DNA from: Opisthorchis felineus
Taxonomy: Eukaryota > Platyhelminthes > Trematoda > Opisthorchiida > Opisthorchiidae
Direction: 5' to 3'
Length of the DNA stretch: 64,000 nt
Assembly: GCA_004794785.1 (NCBI GenBank)
Contig: SJOL01007269.1
Location: 1 to 64,000 of the forward strand
Shown: one piece after another, positions 11,624 to 23,600 of the stretch
How the letters are laid out: every line of letters starts with the position of its first letter
Numbering within the stretch: position 1 is the stretch's first letter
Notes under the pieces: model-generated
What the model saw: only the letters and a program-made list of their open reading frames with translations
Database searches by the model: none
What the model was told of the DNA's origin: nothing
Made by a program: the position numbers and the translations under genes

Positions 11624-14600
11624 GTAAGTCTTATTTTGTGGAAATTGCTAGATGTAAAATCCATCATAAAAAGAGTATACCTGGCTTTTGACCAGTTTTT
11701 TTAAGTAACCTTTGTTGGTTCATTTTTCTGAGCTAAGGTGATGACCGCCAAAGATTTGAAAACCCCTGGCAGCTTTTCCTTCATTAGAAGTGGCTGACTT
11801 ATTCTGAATATAACCCGGATCACGGTATAGCGCTTTGGGGCACAAAAGGCGGTGCCTATGCAGGAGTCAGCTGTTTCTGTTTTCTGCAAGACGGATTTCT
11901 TACATATTTGTAACCAGGTTGTCGAATGATTGCACCACAATTTTGTGGGACCCATTCCTCAGCTGTGTGAGCTATTGCGCATTTGCGAGTACCGAGAGTG
12001 AAATTTTCATGAATGGGGTTGATGAGCAAAGCCAGTAGCCAGTTGAATCATATGTATGTGCACTCGAATCACTTCAACTGAAATCCGCTTGACAGTGTTT
12101 CGACTGCAAAAGAAACCTCTTAGCACCATAGTTCGATCAATGACGTCATTCCTGATTCGTGCACCATGTATTCACTTACAGTACCTTGTTTTGTGATGAT
12201 ACCCTGTCGTGTGCTGTTTACCGTACAATAGGAAACTTGCAGCTGATCCGCATTGACCTATTGATTGAATTGACCTGGGCACTTCTGACGGAAGCAAACA
12301 GTCGAATGGATCACCAAAACTCGAACGATTCCCGTCAACTTTACGTAACCTTGTCGCACCTGGCCTATTTTCGTTCGGTTTGGGACAAACGTGAGACGAA
12401 TAGCTACCCGATTGACAAGCAAGACTTTCTGTCTGAACCGAAGTTGTTCCACGCCTTGCTCGAGGTCTTTGTGGCTGGGTTGAAACACTTTGATTCTTTG
12501 GATTCGGCGCAGTATGCGGTAAGTTGGGTGAATCCCTTACATCACATTTTCTACCCAGTTGCTCAGGTGGGCCCTAAGTAGTCAGCATCCAGAATTATCT
12601 AGCTGATTAGGTGCTGTAGGAACTGAGAACCGTGATCATGGCTGTCCATAATTTTGCATCCTTAACCATTCTTCACTTTGCTAACGAAGAAGATGGATCT
12701 AGTTTGTCTGTTCACTTGAACTAATGTCTGCGTGATTATCCGAATGGTTATTGTCATTGGATTCATGCCTGAATGCATTTTGCAGGCTGATGTCATGCTT
12801 TCTCCATTACGGCTTCGGTGACTTGTTTTTTTGTGAGAATGGGTATGCTTCATCTTGATATTACTGGTGCGATTTGACTACTGGATTAGTCTGACTGCAT
12901 TGGTGTTGATGTTAATAGGAAGCACGACGCTCCCACTCCTGTAACGACATCTGTAACGTTTTGAGCATTTGCATTCCACGCGGCAGTTGGTCAGGAAGCT
13001 CTTCACTTCAAATGGCGGAATGATGGACCTGATTGAGGTCTAACGCAACGCTGAATGTTGTGATCAACTCTGCTACCAGACTACGAAAATTCACCGTGAA
13101 CTCTCATTGGAAACTGTTGTTTGATATGGGTGCAACCTGCCTGAAACTGAATGCAGTGAGATGCAACCTCGCCCGTTAGAATGACCTTTTTTATTAAACA
13201 ATCCGTATCACACGCACGCTGAACTTCTTCTGGACGGTGAACGGGAGCTCGAAATGACTCAGTGGTTAGAGCGCGAATTTACTGAACGGAAGATCCGTGG
13301 TTTGAACGCAACCTCTGCATCTCAACTGCTCCTGTCTAGGCTTGGGCAATTTGGCAGTATCTTAGCCCTCTTGCTTCCTTGAGGCGGCATGGCAGCTAGG
13401 CACCGGAAGGATGCTACAGCTGAACGACCCCGCCCGTTAGAATGAACTTTTTCTATCAAAAATTCCCTGGACAATGAAAGCAACTCAAGTGTTGGATCTC
13501 GTCGAAGTAATTAGACTGTAATTAGCTTCGACCGGTGGGCTTCATTGTAATAAGCAGTTCCGATTCAGTCATCAGATTATGAAGAAGAATACTTGTTCTG
13601 CTCAGAAGCTCAAAATGCTCTCTCAAGAGACCTACAAGAACTATCTTTCGAGTGAATGTTTTTTACAGCACAAACTTTTCCATTGCAACCCCCTTGGGGA
13701 TCGTCGTCCAGAACCAAACAGCAGACGCTCTTTGGTTACTGACCTGGTCGGTTTGAAGGGCGCTGAAGTCCAACTTTCTGCGGCTGATGGACGCGAAAAA
13801 TGGACGATGTGACGCACTGTGGTTGACTTCGCCGGAACATAACCTAGCTTCATGATTATGTCTATAGAGCCTCTTAGGGCTTAGGTTTAATCTTCTGTTT
13901 ACGGTACCGCTTGATATTTCTTTCACTTGCGTGTCTCTAGCCTAGGAACAGTTAAGTTTGAAATGAAAACCAGAAAAGAACGATGAAGCAGCACCGTCAT
14001 CGCACCTGTTGAACGATATAGGTAATTTCCTCCGCCCAGCCTACCGGGTCTGATGTGTTTTTGTTGGCTTCGGCTCGGAGTATCACCAGCTCCCCGAGAT
14101 GGATATCTAATGGAATGCCAACGAGGTTATTGCTCCTAACGCCTGCTCTCGTGCCTTCTTTTCATCGGGAATGAATAGGATTTTTTCAGCGGAGGTTTTT
14201 CGCATCTCACCGGCTATCCCACGTCACATACCTCCTGCAATTCCGAGGCCTTTAGAGGTTCTTTTATATAAAGCATTTCGTACAGATGTAATACGGATGG
14301 AAAATGGAAAAGAGGATTGAGTAACACACGAAACTGCATTGTTCTTGGAATCTACCGCATCAAATTACGCTTTCCCTGTGCAGGTGTGTTCTTTTATCGT
14401 TTTTATTTAAGTGAGATCGGGTGGCCCAAACATTTACGGTTCCCACTGGCTTAGGTGACAGGAACTTTTGACCATAATGCAGGTTTATTTGAACACATTG
14501 ATCTCACAATTACAAATCCGGAGCTGTTGAATACCCGGAGAATTTACTCTGATCAAATTGAAGAGCTTCACCATGAACTAACAAAATGAACTAAGACAAC

Positions 14601-17600
14601 TGAATTATCTCTAGCCAGTTCAGGGTGTCGTGGACAGCTCATATTCCCAAGGGGAACTGTCATCGGTGTGATATTTCGTAACCATTTCGGGATGTTTCTT
14701 TGAATGGAGAGGGGGGCCCTAACTGTTTTTTCTGCTCCCTCGTTGGTTGTATCCTGTAGAAAACAGTTTATAAGTCATGTGGGATTTTTGTTTTTGCAGA
14801 GTTATTCGGGATGATTTGCCAACTTTATGATTATTTTGAGTTTCTAGTGGGAACGCTAGGGTCCTTATTGAAACTGCAAGACGAATTTCCGTCACGTAAC
14901 GACAACATCCCCGAAACCATTTAGTTATGTCGCATCCCAATTGAATTACTTCCTTTCCTCGTATCATTGTCCTTGACCCTGTGACCTCGAATCTATCAGA
15001 TAATTTACCATAAACCACTCCACACTGAAGTACCTACTTCATCTCCGTGCTTTTGTTTGCAGAGATCGCGACATACCGTGGTTGCTTGTTTGAACGGACT
15101 GTCACAGTTGCTTCTTCGTCGATCATCGAAACTCACTCCGGCCACCACAACCGCTATAATCCGTGTCGTTTGGTCTCACATCGCTGTGTTAAGCTGCCAA
15201 TGTTTGCCACCAGCGCTGTGTTCTTCAAACCCATCTATATCCAGTTCGCAGTCTGATTCGTGTTCTGATCTTTCGTCCTCTGGTTTGTCATCGTCAGAGG
15301 ATAACTCCAGGCCGGTGGAACCAGAAGTACAACGAGATACACATGATATTGCTCACTTCACGGCCCCTGTCAAGAACAGGTAAGAGTTTCTCTTCATTCA
15401 CAAGTCAAATCAGGGGAGCGGTTCTATAAAAAGTCCAGTTGGTTTTTGTTTCAACTCACTAAACCCAAAAGGTCATCAAGAAAGATAGGTGACCCTGGTA
15501 CTTATCACACGTCAGAATTCACTGGACATCCATTTGGTTGGTTTTTCTCCTTTCAGTTCATCTCAGGATGTTTCGCATGTGTTTCATCCTTTTTCATCGG
15601 ACGTTGATCTTGGTTCTCGAAGGACAACAACTGATGCCATGGAATCCATAGCAAGTGGCTTGTTAATTGCGGCTGGGCCACCCGCTACAGAAACACTGGG
15701 AGGTACGTCGTGCACGTCTACGCGAACTTCACATACCAAGCGCGTGAGAGGACGCTTTGTGAATCCTGATCCGCCTGTGATCAAATCGAGTGTGAGGAGA
15801 TGTCCTAACAGTCAGGTGAGACGAATGGCACATCCGTTTTGTTGTATGAGCTTGCGTCAGATCTGAGGCTTAGGTGTGAGCTAGCCGAGAGGTCTTTGAT
15901 TCGAATTTACCCCCACTATTTTCGATTGTTCTTGTCTTTGATTTAGAAACCTAGAAGGTGCCACCTAGCGTTTTCTCGGTCTGTCAGCTAGTCGCCTAAT
16001 TTGATTACATTTCACAGGTTAATGAGTAATTTTTCCAGCCTATTCTGGTCCGTTGGAAATTTCATGTTTTTTTCTGCTCAAAACCAACGTTGTTTAACTC
16101 CCCTCGTATCGTTTTTTATCTTATCCTCTTTTTCCGTTAGGCCGATTTGCAACAGGTAGTCTCCCCTTTGATCTGTTGGTTGGAAGAAAGTGTATCTTTC
16201 ATTTGATCCACACAGGATATGGGTATCTCCCCTAAGGAACCCCCTTACAATGATCACCCCCCCCCCTTGTGGGGTCATCTTTAACTTCCAGAGAAAATCC
16301 CCCATTAACATGGATGAGAATACTTTGAGGCATAGACCGCTCGACCGTTCGGTGCACATGCACTTTCTAGCACAATAGCATAAACAATATCACGAACATC
16401 AATTATCTTACTTCGCTTTGTTGGTAGCTGCTCCACCCGCACTATTATCATTTTTATCATATCTATGTTTCGTCGGACTAGCGGACTACGTGTTTTTCCA
16501 TGTAGTTGAGGTCGAATCATCTTGTCGTTCCCCGTAGGCGACACCAGTGTACACGAATGAGGTGATGGTTGTTGGCATTGGAGTCTGGCAATTGGACTGT
16601 GAATAGTTCCTCGTCGATCAGGGTAACATAGCCAGAGCCTTGTGGGTTGTCGTGCTTCTCCTTCAATGCTTGCGATCATGTAATTTTCCAGAGGATACCT
16701 AATAGCTATGCTGTTTTTGGTTCGCCTTCACTGTTGTTCGAAGTTTTAGTCAGTCATCTTGGTTATTCTATTTAGGATAACCATTCTGGTATTTCTGTTG
16801 GTCCGTTTTAAGTTGTTAGGACTGTCGTTTAAATGCTGTTGGTCCATGTTTCTACGTTTTACTATTGACTGTTGACTCATCGGACGCTGGGAACTAAGAC
16901 ACAGATAGTTGAGGTTGATGAAGTAAACGAAACAGTTTGAATTATATCGGCTCGGTTGAAAACCGGCAAAACGCTTCGCGTACGGTCCTGTTCAAATCAC
17001 TCTCTCTCTCTCTCTCCAGTTTACATCTATACATATATTGGTATTCAGGAACTGTATGCACTATTCCTTCACTAAACCAGGAGCTCATTACCGTATTCTC
17101 GTGTTTGTGCATTGACAATATTTTTTTACACCCTATACACTTTTCGATTCGCCGTCCGGAACGATTTGTTCCGTAAAACTTGGGATGGTTTGAACAGTGG
17201 GGTTTTCCCGGATTCTTTTACACGGTCTAATACGGAGATCGTCAGGGAACGTGCTCGTGCGCTTCTCTAATCCTTCCTTATCCATGAGGGAGCATCGTCG
17301 TAACAAAACCCATATGGAACGCCTATACTAGAATTTGGTGTCAATAAACTAACCTTAGCGATGTTTGTGATTCTTACACTCTTTAAGTCGCCGGTCCCGG
17401 TTTGACCGCACCCGGACACTGCCTGTAGTATGCGGTCATGTGAAAGACACTTTTCATCATCCTGTTTGGTGGAGTAGACCTGCCTGCTGTTGCCCTTTCT
17501 GTATCCTGTTGGACGTCTGGTTGGAAGTGTTTGGTATAACCTGGTCGAACCGGCTTGATAACTCACGGTCGAGGTCATTGTCATTGCTGGCTTGGGCACT

Positions 17601-20600
17601 GCCAGAGCATCCTACTCTAAAAAGGAAGGTGATCAGATTTTCAACGAAATTCTTCGGCTCCAAAGTCTAATCGCAGTGGATCGGTGCAGCAAACCACCGA
17701 AATGGCTTTGAGGAAACAATCCATCTTATGTATTCTAGCCTCTGAGCTGGGGTTATGTTCACAGATTTCGCGCTTTTATGCTTTTCACCCTGTCTCGTGC
17801 GTATTCCAACGTGTGTTTACGGTGCTCGCAAACTCTCTTCATCCATCTTCCTCAGCTTAAGGCTTACGCGTTGGCAGTCTTCTGCACCAGGCGTCTTCTG
17901 GACACCTGTCGTGCCCAAATCACTCTGGATGTTTGGCCAACTCTCATGTGTGGTGAGCAATCACATTCCCTTTCAGCCTCGCATCTGCGTGGACAGCTAC
18001 ATGAGGCGTTGCTTGGTTGTTGTCTAACAACGCCATACGATGTATCCGGTGCAGACAGAAGTAATAATCTACCACCCTCAGCTGACTTGCTGAGTTTGAT
18101 CCATCGAACTGCAGATAAGGGCATTCGCCAGGTAAGTTTCGTAGGCAGTGTTGCATTCTGGTTAACTAACCACCAAGATATAGATGCAACCGATTCAGTT
18201 GAAGCAGAATATCACGAACGAGATTCAGTTGGGTCAAAGCTGAATTAGCGTGCAAATGGGTGTATTGCGAATTGCATCCAATTCGTGTTCGAGTAGGGCA
18301 TAAGGCTGACGGAAAATCACAAATTGCGCCCACCTGGTGGGCCCCTAAGAATGGCGAAACTGGTCGTAGTTTGTCGAAGAGTTTTCAGTCAGCTTATGTT
18401 TAGTGTATCTCGAATATCGTAGCAAATGAAGCAAGAGGCGCCCTGGTGAAGCACACTCAGTTGAAAGAGGATATAATAAACAAGAGATTCAGCTGGGTTT
18501 CAGGTGAATCTCACGTCAGGACCAAATTGGTATGCAGATGAGTGTATTAGTCGAATTTCGTGCAATTTTGGTTCACTTGGGACATAAGGTTGACGGAAGC
18601 TGGGGGGTTGCGCCTACCTGATGAGGCCCAAAAAGAGCGAAACCGGTTGTGGGCTGTGAGTTTCCAGTGACCTAATGAGTAGTGCGTTCCGTTTAGACAA
18701 AATATGGTTAACCTACTAAAGACAATGGTTGCATGTGTCACAGCTTTGTTCGCCGGTGAAAGAGTCGATAAATTACACCACTACGTTGTGAGACGGTTCC
18801 TGGCTGAAGACGTAGAGGCTTACTTTTCGCCAGAATGATACTGAAGATGACACTGTCTTGTTTGTTATTGTCACCTTAATGTTTTTATTCCTAAATTAGT
18901 GCTCGGTTATCCAACTCCTCTCTTTGCTCTGTATCTTCAGATGCTCATCGATATCCTCATCTATTTACTGTCCAGCGTTGGGAGACGCTTTGTGATGGCT
19001 GAGGATCTTACTCCACACTCCGGCTCCTTTGTTCCCTATTCTGTTCGGCTGGCTGTGGAACTACGGCATTTACATCGACGAATTTTGGTAGCGTTATCAA
19101 ATGAGACACGTCTCGGATTGCAGGTAATTTGAATTTCTGCATCATCTACCTTCGTTGGTGTCCAGCTTGTTGCACTTGCCGAGTTGGCCTCGGGAGTTTC
19201 TCGTTTTCTGCATCATTACCCGAGTGGAATGCACTGGTCAGAATGAGGCGACTGATTATGTTCGTGTGCGAGTCTCTGGTTGCAGGCAACCCGGTGCATT
19301 ACAACATCCTAGGCTTCATGAATGGCTATCAGCTGAGTGTAAAGGCCGGGGGGCGAGATGGCTCAGTGGTTGGAGCGCGAGCGTACTGATCAGAAGGTCC
19401 GTGGTTCGAACCCGACCTCTTCCTCTCGACTTCCCCTGTCTAGGCTTGGATAACCTGGCAGTGTCCCAGCCCTCGTGCTTCCTTCTGGTGGCATGGTAGC
19501 TGGGCACCAAAGGGGCGCTACAGCTGAATTCCCAGAAGTAATCTTTCCAAGTAGTTTACGGGGAAGTTTGTTGCGAAGTCTTTTTGTGGTCCGGTAGTCA
19601 GTGTTTTTCTTGACTTAATTAAAGTCATTCTGTGTTTATTCAGCTTGTCTCTTATCTGCCTTCGCAACTAGGGCTTGTCCGCATTCTGAAACTCCTATTT
19701 CTCTACCCGAAAATCACATTCCGCTTGCTATCTAGTCTCTGCTGGATAGTTTAGTGCACGAGCACTGTTCAGCACAGTCAGTGTTTTTTGTTAGTGAGTT
19801 TAGCAGGCACCCGGGTACATTAACACCACCTACGGTCAAACTTCTTCCGAATTGGGCTGGTGCATCACCTGGTGTTTTGGTCATATAAAATGAGGTAGTT
19901 TTCTTCTGGATGGTCGATCAAAACTGGCCTGTTCTGGGAGGTGGCCTCTCATAAGATGGTCCTGTAATTTGAATACTCTTTATTACCTAAAAGTGGTCTC
20001 CTTCGGAGGGTGGTTTTGTGTAAGGTTAGTTCTCCTAGAGAGGAACAATTGCTTTACAATGTTTGAAAATCTATGTTTTCCGCCATGTTGCAATTCATCT
20101 GAGCTCACTCAAACGCGTCCTTCATAAAGGTGTTTTTTTTAAATCCGCATCGGTCTTCAGTGATGGCACACAGTCCACTTCCTCTTCGTAGCGCCACAGC
20201 CATAATGTTACAGCTGCTGCGTGTGCGCCAGTGGGCTCTGACGTGTTTGCTTATCGATTGACCGTCAAATGTCTCATTGTCTCAAATGATGGCTCCACCG
20301 TATGGCTAGCATTACCCCTCCACGAATGGGTTTCACATTTGAAGAAAAGAGCATCCATGCCTGAGTAACACCCTGTGTTGTAGAATGTTTGCACACAATA
20401 TGATGTCCACCGACAAACATGGAATGCTGCCGCAATTGCGGTTTGCAATTGGATGTGTAGTGATTAGAAAATAAACTCAACTATCCGACTCGACAGACTG
20501 GTTGGACGAGCTGAACCCTAGTTAAAACGGCTTTTCTTACGGTTCTTCACTACACGCCGTTTTTGCTGCCCCGCAGTCTGCATTTGATTGTGCAAGAGCA

Positions 20601-23600
20601 CGGGTTACTTTCTCGGACAGAAGCCACGTCGAGTTGGGTAAGTCGTTTGTACACGAATTCCCACATTAACCCTTGATTAAGTCTCAAGTAGGCTGCCGGT
20701 TGTGCTTTGTGGACAAAAGCAATTCGGGATGATTTTGAACCCAGCTCATCTCTCCCCAGGAGAAAATCATCGTAATATAAAGTGTAATTGTGAGGACTAG
20801 TCTACGTCAAAGGGAAAAACACCGGCTTTGAGTTTCACTCTTATTGTAGATCATCAGCAGTGCATGTGTTTGGCGAGAGTGGGATTTGAACTCCATTCAC
20901 CTGACACCCAAGGCGAGCGAGTTAAGCCCGCGGGGACCGCATGTGAATTTTCATGTCTGAACTGACGAATTTGTTCAATCTTGAGCTATGAGCGTAGGTT
21001 TGCTGGATGACCTTGTACTTGCTGTGGCCGTGCCGACTGATCACCTAACTTTCAGTTCTTCCGGGCCAGGTGGTTTCCCTCTCTCCCTGTCTCTCTTTCT
21101 GTTAGGCACTATCCGTGTGATTCTAACGTCATTCCTTTATCATGGCTCTCGTACCGATACAGCTACAATCTATTTATTTCTAGGCATTGCTTCTAAAGGC
21201 CCTTACGACGCTGGTACATATTACACCGTACCAACGTCTCCAGCCGGGTCTCCTGACGAGCCTGTTACCGGCTTTACGTCAACTTCTCCATCGTACCAGC
21301 GCGGACACCCGTGTGGTCGATTTGCGTGCTGGTTGCCTCAATTTGCTTGCCAACATTGTTGGGAAGGTGCCGGGTCCTTTGCTTGAAGTAAGAACCAGTT
21401 ACATAGTTCTGCTACTTACTCCTGCACTTATACCGGAGAGTGGCTTTTTGCATATTTACTAACCAAGTAGTTGTTTTATTTCAACCAGCAGTCAAAGGGT
21501 TTTGAATTTTTACCTTTGACATGTTTCCCTAAGAATTCAGGTTGTATCCTGATGGCATTCAATTGGGACTGTAGGGGAGAGCGGTGTTTCTAAAACCGAT
21601 AAAGCAAACGTTGTTAGCTGCGGATTGTCATATACTTAGTATTCGAATAAAATACTGTTTCAATCCTCTGAGTAGGTATGAACTCAGAAACATGTTTTGG
21701 CTGGCTCGCAGTGTGGAACTCCGCTGTTGCTTCAGAATCTTTCTATCGACTTTCGAAGTGCATTTTGCCACCGAATTGTCTCCAGAGCTAGTGTGTACAT
21801 CGGAATGATTGGGCACTGCCGTTCCTAAGCACTGTACTGGGCGAATTCCCTTACGTGAAAACGTCCATCCTAGTGGTCCTTATGAAACGTGCTCTACAGA
21901 GTAGCAGGAAACTCGGGACGTGATGAAAACAGCATAATATCCCTCTGCTCTATATCATCAATTAATCTACGGGAAAATTTCCTATCCCAGGAATTCACAT
22001 CATCCCAGGGTCGTTATTGAAGACAACAGCGTTTTCCTAAAACTGCATGTTGAATACGGGAGTTTTCAGTGGCATGTGTCTTCGTGCAACACCTTTGCTG
22101 CCCAAGCCCACACAGTATGACACCACTGCGTGTGTTTCTAGGAGGTATCCACGAGGTTGAGTTGAACTCTGATGTATTAGGAAGAAATCAAACTGCTCTC
22201 TACTCTTTCCATTGGACACACAAAGGCTTTCTCGCAGTTCTCTTTGGGTTATCGCCCCAAAGCTGCCACTTTTGCTATTTACTGCGTCATACCAAAGTTA
22301 TATAGAGGTATACTATGGAGTGTAATTGTCATTTCTACGTTATTTGGCCCTTGTGCTTACATCATGTTCTTGTCTACGGAAACGACTTAATTCCAATAGG
22401 CAGGAACTTGCCACTTTTTGAGGTCCTTTTTAGCCCACATTCTATCGGAAATTGATAATCCTATGAATAGTGTCCTTTACATTTGCTAGTAAATGATCGT
22501 TCCCACTGTCTGTGAATACCAAAAATCGTTTCAGTTACAGTTTGTGAGAATTCAGTTTATCAGGCTAATGTAGCGTCAGAAAGACCCATCCTTGGGTGCC
22601 ATGTGTATCGAACTACAGTACGGGCCATACTGTCGCGTGGTCGTGATTTACCGGCGGAGGTCTTTGACTGTAGACGTCTCAGAATCACAGCTAGAATTGA
22701 CTTGCATCGGTAAATTTGCTACTATCTCTTCAGCAGACGGTTGGACTTTTAGGTTTCTCACCTGTGGGATGCATACGGCTCGGTCATATGCTGCGAGTTG
22801 TTGTCTACCAAGCCGGGGGTTGTTTTCCAAACCTAATTCAGAATGCTGCAAAGCGAAACGTTGCCAAGTATGTTGCGACAAAAGTGAACGAGGTAGGTTA
22901 CGAAAATCCTGGGGGTCGTCAGTGCTGTTTGATTTTCATGGAGGTGTCCTTGTAATCCGTGTGCTTTCGTAAAGACGTTGCACGATGTAGCTGCTAACCG
23001 ATGTCAGTGTCGTTTGTTCTGTCAGAAGTAATCAAATGTAAGTTTGCTTTTGACACCGGATAACGTCACAAGGCACAAGCCGTCAGTCTCTGTCCCTTGC
23101 GTTGTCATTTTGTCCTTGTCGGCAGAGAAGACATCCTGGCTGCAAACACTTAATCGGGACATAAAAACTTCTTCAAATGCTGTCGCTACTACTTCAGGAA
23201 GTTGTTAATCGAAAAGTCGCTTTGTTTGACCGATATGCATCAACCGACACAATTTCTCTAAGTTTGATCGAGTTATTGTTAGTTGAGTGAGTAAAGGAAA
23301 CCTGCCTTCTCCCGGTAGGTTATCTTGCCGAAATTCACTGTTTTTCTGACACGCTTGAAGTAGGAAATTCCAACTTTACGGCATCGTTAACTTTGATGTG
23401 GTGGCTATGTCGAGGATACACAGCCGAGTAGCTCGTGAGTGACGTTAAATGGTGGAGTGCAGTTAGACGGAACGACGACTGTAACCTGGATTGGAACGCT
23501 CGACCGAAGCGTATGATGCGTGCGCCGCGGTGTTTCAACGCTTGAAATAAAAAAAATCAGCTGTATTTCGTGACAGTATCACAGCAGGACTTCAGTAAAG

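Larger units (their letters stand above)
18186..18672 (+). repeat. two decayed tandem hammerhead (retrozyme-like) units, sense in HEATR6 intron
   Basis: The sequence matches the reverse complement of the 293-bp unit at 50965-53717 over almost two units. Recognisable blocks include GATTCAGTTGAAG, a Y-AAATTG-type block before CAAATG.GTGTATT, and CATAAGGYTGACGGAA. The two ribozyme cores lie 284 bases apart (18334 and 18618), consistent with the 293-bp period minus small deletions. It occupies about 60% of the 809-base intron 18132-18940 and starts about 55 bases after the 5' splice site. Confidence 0.8.

Noticed and set aside
12182..12231. HEATR6 exon 2 starting at 12182
   Set aside because: The acceptor is good but breaks the reading frame with the preceding exon; 12232 keeps it.
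13579..13926. Overlapping frames on both strands as a small gene
   Set aside because: They mirror each other and lack motifs; they lie in an intron.
17765..17855. HEATR6 exon 5 starting at 17765
   Set aside because: In the required phase it meets a TAA; the pyrimidine-rich acceptor at 17855 gives an open frame.
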